From Branchiostoma belcheri (taxonomy: Eukaryota; Chordata; Leptocardii; Amphioxiformes; Branchiostomatidae): DNA of 64,000 nucleotides. A program made the translations under genes and the position numbers. The stretch is taken from contig NW_017804442.1 in the NCBI RefSeq assembly GCF_001625305.1, forward strand, positions 227,603 through 291,602, written 5' to 3'. Shown one piece after another: positions 42,587 through 55,174 of this stretch (the first letter of the stretch is position 1; each line of letters opens with the position of its first letter). A model generated the notes under the pieces. The model saw only the letters and a program-made list of their open reading frames with translations. It made no database searches and was not told the origin of the DNA.

Positions 42587-45500
42587 TCAGTCCTCCTCGG
42601 AGTCAGAATCGCTGAACTCTATCCCGCTGCCCCCCGCGCCCGGGTCTCCGCCCTCCGCCCCCTCCAGCCCGTCGAAGCCCTCCGTGCTGCGTGACGAGGA
42701 CGGGGAGTCTGGGGGGGACCTGCTGGGGCTGGCCGGCGGGGACAGCGCCTGCCGGATTATAGACGTGCCGTCCCTCCAGAACGTGTTCTGTGGAACAGAA
42801 AAGGCTTCTTGTAAGAATCTAAATGTCCCGCAAACTTACCTGGTTGCAAGGTACCTAATATTTGAAACACCAAAAAACACACACAACAGTTACAAAAGCA
42901 ACTGGATATGATTTTGGAAAGTTTCTCATTTTCCAAAACCATATACAGTTGCTTGAGTAAACATTTTTTTGGCAATATCTTATTACCTGGATGTTGAACC
43001 TTCACTGACATACCTATTTGAAAGTTAAGTTCTTTTTTAACACCCAAATTTTCTCATCTTCTTGTAAGCAGTAGCAGACATAATTAAGCCCTGATGAAGG
43101 CAGTTGACAAGTTGCCAAACAGTAAGTGAGTGAATACATGTCTTAACATATAAAAAGACAGCTGCATTACCCATGTTCCGTCAGCACCGAAGAACTCCAG
43201 GAAGTTGCCAATAAATTCGCGAGACTTCTCCTCCCATTTCTGGATGAGCTCGTGGCTCTTCCCCTCAATGTTCCGCACAACCTGCTTCGTCTTAGACTCC
43301 ACCCTCTTCATCTTGTCCTTCACTCTGTCCACTCGGTTCTGGATAGCAAACTTCTTCTCCTGAAACAGGAAACAAGAAATCAAAGATTTAATGTCTTTTA
43401 GAAGTATTTAGAGTTGATGTATGATGTAAACTTCTTACTGTGAACTTCTTCTCCTGTAAGAGGAAAAAAGAAATTGAAGGTTTCCCGCCTTTAATGAGAA
43501 ATATTTTAGAGTTGCTTCAGAGTAAATTTCTTCCTTTAAACTTCTTCTCCTGAAACAAGAAATTTAAGATTTTGCATCTATGAAGTATCTATAACTTCTC
43601 ACGGATTCTGTGCATATTGCTCTGTCTGTTCCTACAGACACAAGAAATAAGAAGTCAAAGGTTTAACACCTTTGTTTAGAGTTGCTGCAAATTTCTTACT
43701 GTGAATTTCTTCTCCTGAAACTAGAAACCAAAGATTTCACATCTCTGTACTTAGAGTTGCTGTGAATTTCTGATCTCCAAGCAGATCTTTTGATGGCTGC
43801 AGGACAGTATCAGATTGGCAGAGCAGTAGTAACGTTTGGTTATATATTGTAGTTTAACAGTCCATGAGCTGTTGTAGTACCACTATCTTGGTGGTACTAC
43901 AAACAATCATTGCCCATGGACTATTAAGTTTTGTTTTAGTTCAGTTCACTTTATCTTCCAATTAATTTATGGGAACATTTGTAGTCTTTTGAACTTGCTC
44001 ATCCGCAGCCCCTAGGGCTCATGGATTGTCAATGAAGCCTTTTGATGGAGACTCCAGACTCATTACCTACAGACTTAATCTAATAACAGAGTAACTGAGC
44101 AGCCAACCTGCCAATGTAATCTTCCTTCATCAAGTCACTGATTTCATTTTCTGCAGTAGTTTTTGGCAGGTTCAGTCCTCTTGAGGTAAAACTTTTCTGA
44201 CAGTAAGCCCTTGGAGGTTACAGTGTTTAGAACCGGTGCTGTTTCAATCACCAGAATTTCAGTCTCTGACTGTAAATCTTAGATTCTGAAGCACCTTGGA
44301 GCCTATGAAGTCCATAACATTATAATTTTTTTTAACCGAATTTAACGTCATTTTCCCCAACCGGGGGTTAGATGTGCTTGCACCAAGTACAAGTCTTTTT
44401 TTGAAGCAGGATTTTTACGACTGGATGCTCTTCCTAACGCCAACCCAAACCCTAGTAGGGCCTGGGATCCCTCTAACTGAGGGGGGAAATGCATGTTAAG
44501 TGCCTTTCCCAAGGGCACAACGTCTGGGTGCATGGCCGGACATGTCTGGGTCCAACCCTGGGGATTGAACCTGGGTCTTCTTGCTTGACAGTAGGACGCT
44601 CTATCCACTACACCACACAGACGCCACTGTATCTAAATCTGATAATAATTTGAATGAAACTAGATGACCAGTACATACATTAATGTAGGACACGTTGAGG
44701 TCCTTAGCAGAGTAGCCCCTTGCCAGGTTTCTCCGGACGTAGGTGTCGTAATCGCGAACTATCCGCGTGATGATGTCGGACGTGGAGATGCCCTCTGTCC
44801 GCTGGGTGGCCATGAACATGCCCTTGGCCTTGATGTCCTTGTACACGTCGTCTGTTCCCGCCGCGCCATAGGGGATGTCGTCATGGGCAACAAAATCAAC
44901 CTGGGGTGACGAGAAGATCTTAAGTTTTTTAAGGTGTAGAGGTTGGCATTCTTTCACTTACTTTGATTTGTCTACAAAACAAGGCTCATTGTGGGGCACT
45001 TAAATGTTTTGGATTTCAAAAAATAAGTATAAGGACAGATGTGTGTCTTGAAAAGTTTACGGTTATAATATCTATCACGGGGGCAATCGTGCTGAGGTTT
45101 TTACCATATAAGCATATACAAGTAGTGGTTCTAAGAAAGAAGCTTTCAGCATGGAACTTCCTCTTGAGAGGTCAAATATGGAAGAAGAAAGGACCTAAAC
45201 ACATAAATTACATTGTGCTAAATGGACTGCCCGTGAAATGTCTGTTTTCATGATAAATAAAAACATGCCACATTTCAAACACATGAAAGAAAACTGACTC
45301 TGTGTTCGTCCAGAAACTCGGATGTGCATGTCCAGGGCGCGTCTCGGACAATCTCGTCGATGTAGCGACAGTGGCGCAGCGCCTCGTATCTCTCCGTCTC
45401 TGACAGAACCGTGTAGCCCTTCATGCTGTGGGTTAGGTTATCACTGCACACTGTGGGGAGACAGGCGATGAAAACACAGTCAGAGTTGTAGCTACAATGT

Positions 45501-48500
45501 ACATGAAGCATGTAGTGCTTTGAGTGTATGGTCCCCTATGCTATGATTTAGACCCTCTATGCTGCAGCCTTTCATGCTGTGGGTCAGGTTGTCATGATCA
45601 CTACATACTGTAAAATTGTAAAATAGTCAGTGTCCTACACATGTACATTGTAGTCTGAGTGTCACTATGCCATACAATTATAATGCTTTAATCACTATGC
45701 CATGATTTGAACAAACTATGCTGTGATTTAGCCCCCTAAATTGTCTTTCAAGTTGCATAGAGGTGTTTACTTTTGTGGAGAACTTTGTGATTCAATTTGT
45801 TTTAAGAAATCAACATTTGTTTTAGAATAAATATATTAGATGCAAGAATAAAAAAGGAATACTTTCTTTATAAGTATGAATATCTGGAGACTACATGTAC
45901 AATGTACATCTAGAATTACTATGAGCAAAGTATACATTTTTTTGTGTGTAGCTAAGACTAAAATTGTCATCGATTAACATTAGACTTATGTACTGCAAAT
46001 AACAGAGTGAAAGTTTGTTTAGTTTCTTACCTCCCACGATCAGGTAAGTGTTAGGGAACAGGTTCTTGGCCTGCATGAGGGCCCGCGCATGGCCGGCGTG
46101 GAACAGGTCATAGATGCCATCTGCATACACCCTGATGGGTCTCGTCACTGGAACAAAAATATAAAATGTGTGTTACATCAAGTTACATCTAACTTCTTAA
46201 GTTTGTCAGGTTCTGTTGTCAGCTTTGACAGTCAATTTCTGTTGTTTGATCTTGATTATGTCTGCTTGACTACCCTACATTACACATGTACATTATTAGT
46301 AGGTACATGTACATTGTACACGTACATGTATTTCAGCACGCTAATACATGTATTAAATAATACTATTAGGATCCTTTCGTACCATTTGCTAAGGCAAGGA
46401 CAGGGCAGGGCAGGGCTAGCTGCTTCTTTTGAAGCATGGAATGCACTTTGCCTTTCATGCATTCACTCTTCCATTGTACAATGTACTTACACACACACTC
46501 ACTCACACACACACACACTAACTCACACACTCACTCACTCACTCAATCAATCACTACATGCTCATTTCAACCATCATGTCTGCAGTACTCCGACATGGCA
46601 GCAGGGTGTCATGTTACCTCTGCCTGAGAGTGCCTCCTCCCGAGTGACTCTCCTCCAAGGCTCCAGACAGGGAGGCAGTTCCTCTGAAAAGGGTGCTGGG
46701 GTGTAGTGGGCCTGGGGAGGGGTACAAAAATAACATACTGGTCAGTCTGAGTGCAGAAATTCATAGATACCAGCAAAAGTTTTTTTTTTTTTTTCAAAAT
46801 GCTTGACTGTTTCTACTTCAAGTTCCTGTGTTCCTGTGAGACCATTTTAATTTAAATTTCCAATTCAACTTTCCTATAGTTACACCATCTACCCCTCACT
46901 TCCTGTTACTAGACTGTCACTGTCTATTCAGGTTTTAATTACTCTCCTGCAGGTATCCCCAACACAGGAGTAGCCTGTATTCAAATTTGGACACACAAGC
47001 AAACAAACACTGTGGAAACAAAACCTACATGTACATAGGTGGAGGTAATAAACAATTTCTGATATAAATAATAAATGAATAAATTCTTAATGAATAAAGA
47101 ATGCAAGAAAACAATCAAGTAACTGGATAGATTTTGGAATTTCAGTGACAGTGAGTTTACAAAAAATTGTCCAAGTGCTTGACTAACTCTTTTCTTGACT
47201 CTATCAGATTCTCATTACTAGGATGTCTAACTTTCATGGGAATTATTTGAAAGCACGTACCAGTGGCTGTTTGTCGTAGTAGACGGAATCTAGCGACTCC
47301 TCTGCTCGCCGTTTTCTCTTGGATATGGTGGACATGATGGGGTCGTCAGCGCTGGACAAGATGTAACCTTTCTTCTTATCACTCTCAAGGGTGCTCATGG
47401 GCTGAGGAGGAGACAGAAAACATTACAAGACTCAGTCATTGTTATCTTAAAAAGTCTAGAGTTCTTGCAGTTACATGACCGACTGGTATAGCATACAAGA
47501 TGTAATTATAACCTTTCTTCTTATCACTCTCAAGGGTGCTCATGGGCTGGAAGGAGACAAGGAAAACTGTAAGTCTAAATATGTGTAGTCATTGTCATCT
47601 TTAAGAATAGCAGAGCATGACTTTACTACCTTTGTACAATGCTTCATGTGACTGGCTGTTTGGTATATATATATTGTAGCACACATGCATGTATCACCAA
47701 GATGTAACCTTTCTTCTTATCACTCTCAAAGGTCCTCATGGGCTGGGAAGAAGACAGGGAAAACTGTAAGTCTTGCATGTTAACTGTCATTGTCATTTTT
47801 CATCTTAACTTAAGTATAGCAGAGCATCTTCATTAGCTTTGTGCATTTTGCTTGATAGTTATGTGACTCAGGCTGTTTAGTATATTACAAAATACAATAA
47901 TATTGTAACAATTTTTTGTTCAGGGAACAGGCAAACCACCTTAAGTTTATACACTTAGTACATGTACACATGAACATGTGTACAATGTGCATAATTATAT
48001 AAGATCTGATATATCCCAGGGTAGATATAACTAAATTCAAGCCTTCACACAAAGAGAAATGTTGAGAAAAGAGGACATTTAACTGTTTCCATTAGTCATC
48101 TTGAAGATTTAGTTAACAATCATTACTAACAACTGTGTTACATTTGAAAATAATAAAAATGCATTGCAATCCAGACTTACATGTAATTGTACTATTAGCA
48201 CATATCAGAAGAAAGCGCTACTATAATTACTAATGACTGAGTTCCATTTTCTGAAAATTGTAGCACATAAGTCAGTGGAGAATTGCAAGATAATTAGAGC
48301 AAATAAACTGCATTTTTTCCATTGATGAATGCATTCCCTGCATTCATAGTCTGTCCCATTGACCTAGATCAAACGTGGACATGAACTTGATACATGCACC
48401 AGTATTAGTGACACTGACAACCGAGAACTTACTACATGGGTTACCCACGGTCAGGCAAATACAGCAGCTAAAATTATACCTGATGTATCACTGTTAGGGG

Positions 48501-51500
48501 TCAACAGGGCAACCAGTGTTTACCAAACCTAATTGATTTAAATACATTTTATAGGAATCAGTAACAAATAGGCCATAGCTACATTATATAACTGGGCCTA
48601 ATGGCTTTTAATTCTTTCTATCCATTCTGGTTATAGGCTTATAGCATTTAACAAATACACAAAATTTCATGCAACTTCCTTCATGAAATAACATGTATGT
48701 ACATGTAACCTCGTGAATAGATGTTAGGTGAAATAGAATAAAAAGACAGGTAGACAATTTCTGCGACTGCTACAGCAAAATATAGGATGCATTCAGATTG
48801 TACTGAATCAAACGTTATTCAACAACTTACCAAATACAGCAGCACAAAATTTCCTCAACTTGTTACTGTACGTGTAAGAATATTTCCACACAGCAAAGAA
48901 ATAAAAAACTCCTGATTCTTTCCCAAAATCTGTATCGTCAGTAAGCTTGCTTCACAACACTGCAAACAAACTGCCAACAAGGACGATGAAAAAATATTTT
49001 GATCAGCTGAATCACCGGAAAGGAGTCATCACGATATGACAACATGGGTGATCGGAACATATTTGGAACACAGCTGCGAACTGAAACTGTAATATATTTG
49101 GGATCCACGACTCACAGAAGGGTTTGCAATCCATATACTCCATGATTCACACATACGTGTACCAAGAGAACATAATGCTTGTCCCGTGACTCAAAGACTA
49201 CATCATACAATTCTTTCTTGGCAGCAACAACGTCAACACCACAAGACACTGACCTTCCCCCAGTCATCCGGAGTATCCACACGTATCATACTGACACCTC
49301 ACCGCACGACAGGGACTGCAGCAAGTGTACGCACCAGAAAACCGCCTCCACAACTAGCAACAGCACCAGGAGACTCATACAGGAGTTATACTAACATCTA
49401 CAGATACAGACACACAAGGACAACTGATGATAGAACACTGGCAGGTGGAGGGAGGGGGAAGCACCAAGCGACACGTTTACAGATGGGGCCAAATATAAAG
49501 TCTGTTTGTGATGATAGTGGGACTAAAAATAGTGGTCAACGTTTGGGAGGGAGGGGGGTGGTTACCGGGCATTTATAACTTGTCATTATTGTTGTTACAG
49601 CATCACTCACACTTACTGTCTAATTTGAAAGTAAACAAGCCCAGTGATTCTTGGATTGAAGAGTAACATTTATATAAACTAGATACTGTACAGTACTCTA
49701 ATTATATACATATAACCTTTATTTCAATATAAGGCTATATGGTATGTCTCTAATAACTTAAATATTTATTAATCTTTTTCTTCAGAGAAATTATTAATTT
49801 GAAAGCAAATGGCAGAAATCTGTGCTTTAAGCATGGCAGGAAAAATTCTTTAAATCTCGTAGTTTTAAATCCCTCTTCTTGTTCCCTTTATGGAACTGAA
49901 TCTGTTTGATTATCACACTTAAAGTACTCCCAAACTGTAAAATTTGTTTATTTCTTTCATCATGCATTCATGTATCATCACTAGCCAGCTTTATCATATT
50001 TGACCTTGTCCCTGCCCTAGCCAAGGTCATATGGAGTTTCTATTAACATCTGATGATGACAAACATCCGACAATGACCTTGTCTCAGGACAAACGGCAGA
50101 CAATCGGCAGCTGGTGATCAGTGTGGCAGCGGAAATTTAGTTACAATTGAAGGGGAAACCTTGTTACTACATGTATATGTGATATACATGTATACTGTGA
50201 TAGCGCTGCAAATACTGGGTGTATATACACATGTGTATACTTTCGTGCACTCAAAATTCGAGCTTTGACAGTGGGAGCACCTAGATTTTGTATAGGACTA
50301 CGTAAATGTACATATATAGGTACTAAAATTGTACACTATACATACTGCATATTCTTGAAATTCAAGACAATTCAACCTCTGTTGTATTACTTTTTGTTCA
50401 CGATTTTGAACTAAGCTATATAATTTCATATTCAACCCACTAAAATGCAAATATCACAAGATCAATTGTATGATCTTTTAATACAGCCCATCTTTTAGGT
50501 GTAGCCTGCTGGTTATCAAGCCTTCTATAGCTCCTGAGTCCTACATCCTCTATTTGCAGGGAGGATGTAGGACTCGGGAGCTATAATAGGTTTGGTAACC
50601 AGGCTATGCTTTAGGTGCAGTGTACATTGTTACTAATGTTAGTCTGTGCCTGATTAAGGGTCAAAGTGGGACATTGCCCCCAGGTGACCTGTTACAGCAG
50701 ACAAAAGGGAACAAAGTGCAGCAGTCACCCCACCTGTCATGCCACTCTCACTAGCAGCACCTGCTCAGCACAGGTGCAGCCGCACAGAGCCAAGCAGATG
50801 TGGGGAGGAAATATTTTATGATACGAGGGGTCTCCTCAGATATTTTGGAGGGAGAGGTGCTCCCTAATTGTTTGATGTTGCGAGAAAATCAGAAAAATTT
50901 TCAGGAAAATCTTAGAGAAAACCCTAAATTTGAACTTTTTGGGACAGAAGCTATGATTGTGGGGAGAGACTTTGACTTTGACTTTATTGGGATCCACATT
51001 TAGCTTACAACAAATGTAGCTATTCTTCCTGTGGTCCTTCAAGACACACATGACAAGTACCCTTGCTTCATTGCTTGGGGAAAGCCCTGTTATACTGTAC
51101 TTAGTCAAACCTACATACAAGTGACCACCTCTGCATAAGGATTATATCAGACACTGTGACCACTTTTTACAGGTCCCTTAAATTTTTCCGACTGCCACAA
51201 ACATGCGTAACGGCTGCCAATAATCCTACGCTATAGGGCTGGGCAGTAACGGAGAAGAAGAAGAAGAGAAGAAACATTTAGTCACTAAATCATTAAGAAT
51301 CCTGTCTATATAGTGAGCACCTGTCCACATAGACCAGATTTCAACAGTCCCTTGACTGGCTTGAGTGGTCTTCTTAGGCACTTTGGACAGTACTCAGACT
51401 TCCCTGCAGTTTGCATTGATACACAATGTTCTGCTTCCTTGTGAGAAAGACAAATGGGCTAGAAAATGTTTTATTTAGGTGCAAGAAACATGAACAGTGT

Positions 51501-52802
51501 ACTGATTCTAAGAATCTAAATTCTAACCATACTACTATTACTAGTACTATTTACATAGGCAGGAACTGGTACATCATTAGAACTTAAAAGGCCACACCCA
51601 GATACTGGAGCACAAACGTTACCTGATAACTATGACTCCTATCATTCAATGTACACAGATATGTAATAATATTATGTATAATACAGTGCTTCAGAGACAA
51701 ACATGTCAGACTCTTCTACATTCAGTGACCCAGTGATTCTGCTTACAACTGACAATACTATATAGCTACATTACAGTGTACTAACCATAGGCTGGGGGTG
51801 GCGCTTATATGGGCATGACTTCTAGAGCACAAACTTAGACAACAATGATTCCTTTCAGTCACGTTACATACTTGTATATATATACATATCACTGTGCTTC
51901 AGTAAGAAACATGTCTGCATTCAGTGACCCGAATCGGCACCTCAGAGTTGATTACACAGGTTCAGTCAGACTGACCTACTAACTGTACTAAATGTATCTT
52001 GACTGTAAGCCTTAGTAACAGGAAGAAATCCTGCAACCTTTTGAGGATAAAACAGGAAATCAAACTTCCTGTTTCTCTCTTTCATTCAACACAAAATGAA
52101 TGTATGAAGTTTCAGAGACTGATCATGACATGTGGTGCCAAATTTGCAATTTGACTGTCTGGGACAGTAATGCTAGTACATGATATATTAGGTGATCCTG
52201 GACTGGTGTAGATAAATAAAATCACAACTGACTTTCATCATGGATAACAGGGTTAGGATTGTACAGGGCAACTCATGCCCGAATCATCGATGGTAAATAC
52301 ACTTGATCTTGAAAGAAGAAAGATATTTTCCCTGCTTACTACTTAGTAGTGATATCATCCTATAGCTGCAATAAGTCATCATAAACTAATATGTAGTGGG
52401 TACAAATATGTACATACATGTAGTGTCACTATCAAAATCTTATCTCATTGTTCATCACTAATATCATAGATCAAGAGACAAACACTTATTTTCCAAACTG
52501 AAGTAATAAAATATGTAATCATAAGTTCAACATAAAAAAATATCAGACTCTATGCAAAGAAGCCCAACCCACTTCCAAAGCTGCAAATTAAAGGTTAATG
52601 AAAACTTTCAAAACAAATGTTAGGTTAAAAAAGAGGCGTGACTCAAAAGGGGTTTTGCAAGAAAATAGACCCAGATAGAAAAGGTGAGTGATGATTAGAC
52701 ACCGCAACTGTCATGCCGTTACCATAGCAACCGTTACCATAGCAACCAACGCAAAACACCCGACAAAATCCTGCCTACCTGAACGACATTTTCGTCATCC
52801 AT
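42587..52802 (-). CDS. PCYT1: CTP:phosphocholine cytidylyltransferase (370 or 379 aa)
   Basis: This is the rate-limiting enzyme of phosphatidylcholine synthesis, making CDP-choline from CTP and phosphocholine. Coding exons in phase are 47401-47261, 46711-46618, 46147-46031, 45450-45299, 44900-44679, 43359-43171 and 42787-42587. A candidate first exon 52802-52779 encodes MDDENVVQ and joins in frame, giving 379 aa. Without it, translation from 47398 gives 370 aa, close to vertebrate enzymes (367-369). In 379-aa numbering, a KRKRR nuclear-signal-like stretch lies near the N-terminus, HAGH is at 103-106 and [11 protein letters not shown] at 210-220. A Lys/Glu amphipathic membrane-sensing region is at 251-313, and the Ser-Pro tail [17 protein letters not shown] in the last exon is the phosphorylation region. 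Tandem partial copies surround exons 2, 5 and 7 and the stop end. The first exon and 5.4-kb first intron are less certain than the rest. Confidence 0.93.
42868..43010. mobile_element. Foldback MITE in PCYT1 intron (GTTACTCAAGCAACTGG family)
   Basis: Degenerate arms CAGTTACAAAAGCAACTGG and CAGTTGCTTGAGTAAAC are followed by ATCTTATTACCTGGATG. Same family as 52871-52986. Confidence 0.65.
43360..43760. repeat. Tandem copies of PCYT1 exon 7 acceptor edge
   Basis: The exon edge (CTTCTTCTCCTGAAAC, i.e. acceptor plus the first codons GAG AAG AAG on the minus strand) recurs near 43447, 43541 and 43708 with intron sequence between (GATTT, TTTAGAGTTGCT). It is a 100-160 bp tandem array of decaying copies. 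Confidence 0.75.
43770..43835. mobile_element. MITE fragment, TCTCCAAGCAGATC family
   Basis: GATCTCCAAGCAGATCTTTT then GACAGTATCAGATTGGC matches the left half of copies 1-3. The right end is missing. Confidence 0.65.
43852..43928. repeat. Short nested palindrome in PCYT1 intron
   Basis: Outer arms AGTCCATGAGC and CCCATGGACT enclose an inner hairpin GTAGTACCAC/GTGGTACTAC. Confidence 0.6.
44345..44625 (-). mobile_element. tRNA-derived SINE in PCYT1 intron 6
   Basis: On the minus strand, a head with GTGTGGTGTAGTGGATAGAG (A box) and CCAGGTTCAATCCCC (B box) is followed by TTGTGCCCTTGGGAAAGGCA, shared with the SINEs at 22036 and 24147. The 3' part contains GGCGTTAGGAAGAGCATCC. The shared body segment with different heads and tails suggests a SINE superfamily core. 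Confidence 0.75.
45556..45740. repeat. Partial copy of PCYT1 exon 5 acceptor edge
   Basis: GCCTTTCATGCTGTGGGTCAGGTTGTCA followed by CTACATACTGT repeats the 5' end of exon 5 (45450, encoding [11 protein letters not shown] on the minus strand) about 140 bp upstream of it. Short CTATGCYRTGATTT units follow. Confidence 0.75.
46480..46555. repeat. CA/ACTC microsatellite
   Basis: ACACACTCACTCACAC-type run in a PCYT1 intron. The plus-strand frame 46089-46706 across it is not coding. Confidence 0.9.
47505..47765 (-). repeat. Two tandem copies of PCYT1 exon 2 start
   Basis: Copies near 47508-47548 and 47700-47744 repeat acceptor, CCC and [12 protein letters not shown] (second copy [14 protein letters not shown]) from exon 2 (47401). 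Both keep a pyrimidine tract and AG. The second copy is followed by GTGATA, a weak possible donor. The flanking intron sequence (AAAACTGTAAGTCT, GTCATTGTCAT) repeats too, with a period of about 150-195 bp. Confidence 0.85.
50502..50606. mobile_element. Foldback element 2 (TAGCCTGG ends)
   Basis: Left arm contains TAGCTCCTGAGTCCTACATC, mirrored by the right arm around a 10-base loop. Ends TAGCCTGCTGGTTA and GGTAACCAGGCTA. Flanks TTTTAGGTG and CTTTAGGTG give a near-exact 9-bp target duplication. Confidence 0.75.
50960..51110 (-). mobile_element. 3' tail region of a dispersed retroelement
   Basis: In reverse complement, AGCTAAATGTGGATCCCAAT is followed by AAAGTC hexamers ending near 50965. A fragment is at 25018-25058. 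Family not recognised. Confidence 0.4.
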
Positions 52803-52870
52803 GGGAGTCGGCTGTGGAGAGACACAGGCCAAGTTCACACTTCAAGTTCAACCCAAATATCAACAACGTT

Positions 52871-52986
52871 ACGCCAAAAAAGCAGTTACTCAAGCAACTG
52901 GATATAATTTTGGAAATCATACCCAGTTGCTCGAGTAACTGCTTTTTGGCGTATCTTATTACCTGGATGTCTAACCTTCACCGATG
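52871..52986. mobile_element. Foldback MITE with 13-bp target duplication upstream of PCYT1
   Basis: Arms AGCAGTTACTCAAGCAACTG and CAGTTGCTCGAGTAACTGCT are followed by TATCTTATTACCTGGATG. The 13-bp direct repeat TATCAACAACGTT flanks it (52858-52870 and 52987-52999). It lies about 70 bases upstream of the candidate PCYT1 start at 52802, in the presumed promoter or 5' UTR. Confidence 0.8.
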
Positions 52987-52999
52987 TATCAACAACGTT

Positions 53000-55174
53000 A
53001 AAACTGCAGGACTTAAGAGAAGGGGTCATGTTTAATTAAGTTAACAATTAAGTTACATGTAGCTTGAAACTTTGCACTGACTAAGCTTTGTTTCATATAT
53101 GATGTATGGTTAAATGCATTTAGCTGGCCATGGTATACTAGTGTGTAAGCTGGTGTGTTACGCCGAATAGCGGTTATACCGGCTATACTGATACAGATTG
53201 AAACTTTGCGCTGAGTCTTGGCTCAGCTCATGATACGTACAAATTAACACAAAATGTGTTATAATCATTCAATCGTAGCTTGTATACCGGTTACATGTAG
53301 TTTGAAACTTGCAAAAAGCCTTGCTCCATGACATGTACGCATGTACGTTAATGTATGCGTAGAAGGTGTATGGTTAAGCCCTTATGTTCCAACTGAGCTC
53401 AACCTAGTACATTCTGACAACCATAACCCTACCTCTATGTGGGATTCCGCACATGACAGTTGACATATCGCTACGATTGTGAGCACCACTAAATTTCTAT
53501 ATGCGAGTCCAAAGGGAAATTACAGTCTGAATTCAACTGTCCTAATGTCACAAGCCATTTATTTAGGACCAGTTTAATCTGCATTTATATAGCCCTAGTG
53601 TGCTTTGAGAGGCCGCTAGAAATCTGACAGGTTTTCTCTCTGTCTCTCTGTCTTTCTCGTTGTCTTCGGTCAAACTCTAAACTGATGCTTCAAATGCAGT
53701 GTACTATGAGTAGCTGACAGTTCAATTCGGTTTTGCTATATAGCTTGTATATCTAAATTCTAGCCGAGCACACTAATTCTTCCAAATGATGAAAAATTAT
53801 AATGATACCAAATTATGGTAAAATACTAGAAACTCCAGCTTGTACACTTACATGTGTATAATACACAATGACATGATCGTATTTGACTTGAGAGCCAGTA
53901 CTTGTATTTCAAATCTGAATAGTGATATCATTTAGGGTAAGTTTAGAATGTCTAAACAAACAAAACTGCATGCAAATGAAGCGTATGTGATCTTACCGTC
54001 AAGAAGATACCTTGCTCTTTCTTATGTTCTATCTTTTCAAGTAGCAATGGCTACAAGAACAACTCTGAAATTATTTTAATATGGAGTAAAAATTATATTG
54101 TCGAATTATGCCTTTTTAGAAACAATACTAACAGATTATTCGAATCATAAAACAATTCAATCAACAACATTTAGATTACAATTTCGACAAGTAGTTTCTG
54201 TTATAATTTAGGCCGACGTGTCCCCTGCAGCCAAAATCCACGTAATAACCAATTTTATCATCAGTTCAGTGATAGCTTCCTCGCTTCCGCTTTGCAAATT
54301 TTGATCACCAGCTAAAATTATAATTGTACTGTGCCTTTTTCGGCCCTCTTTTAAGTACCATGAAGCATTTTACGCTTACTACAAACTACGTACAAGAAAG
54401 ATACACATTTATGAGAGAACATGGAATACACACCTTCTTCTGGCGATGTTTTAACCCTTTTTGAAAAGCAAATATCGGCTGATCGCTGGTCCAAAGGTTC
54501 GCCCAGCCACGTCAAGTGAACTTTCACCTCTACATGACCGCTAGTGACCTCAGGGGTGGAACAAGAGCGCAGCCACACGCACAAATACAGAATAGAAATA
54601 TTTTGATACAATACCGTACAAAGTAAATTATCATGATAATTGATAATTACAATAATTTTATTAATCTATTGCTTTGTTCATTGTACACCCAAAGTCTATA
54701 CATGTAGTGTTTCTTACCAGTATCTCAAAAAATTCTTATCGTTTTGATGCTTTAATCAATGAGTCAATCGGTATAAACCATTTTGATATGGATTCTTCGT
54801 GGGGATTATTTCTCTTGCACATTTTTAGCATACTTGAAGTAAAGACGTTACCTATAGACCTCTTATGACCTATCTCTTGTTATATTTTATTAGCAGACAT
54901 GATAAACCTTTGATATACAATTTACAAGGACACCCCCCTTCCAAAAATGGCCTAGACCGAGAGTACTTTCTTTCCCTGAAGGTCATGGTAAGTCTTTGTT
55001 AGAGGATGTACAGCTCTCCAAACATGAGGAAAGAAAAAGTCTGACAATTTCTAGCACTTGAATGCTTTATTCAGTCTACTGTCACTCTGCGGCCTCACAG
55101 AGAGAGCCTCAGAGTTCAACTCTGGATTCTACATTATGTAACTTGTAAGAATTTGCACTAAAGCACATGACAGG
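53000..55174. other. Intergenic region between PCYT1 and the HEPN gene
   Basis: No supported gene. The minus-strand frame at 54351-54611 has no recognised domain or matching splice partners. Confidence 0.5.

Larger units (their letters stand above)
47770..52778 (-). other. PCYT1 intron 1 or upstream region
   Basis: No supported coding sequence. The plus-strand frames at 49179-49578 show no domain or codon pattern. A foldback (50502-50606) and a dispersed-element tail (50960-51110) lie inside. Whether all of this is intron depends on the MDDENVVQ exon at 52779-52802. Confidence 0.45.

Noticed and set aside
42684-42911. Plus-strand frame over the last PCYT1 exon
   Set aside because: Antisense to a well-supported coding exon with GC-rich codons.
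49179-49578. Two overlapping plus-strand frames, Thr/Ser-rich
   Set aside because: No domain, no splice context, no conserved neighbour. They lie in PCYT1 intron or upstream DNA.
54351-54611. Minus-strand 86-codon frame
   Set aside because: No recognised domain and no in-phase exon partner on either side.
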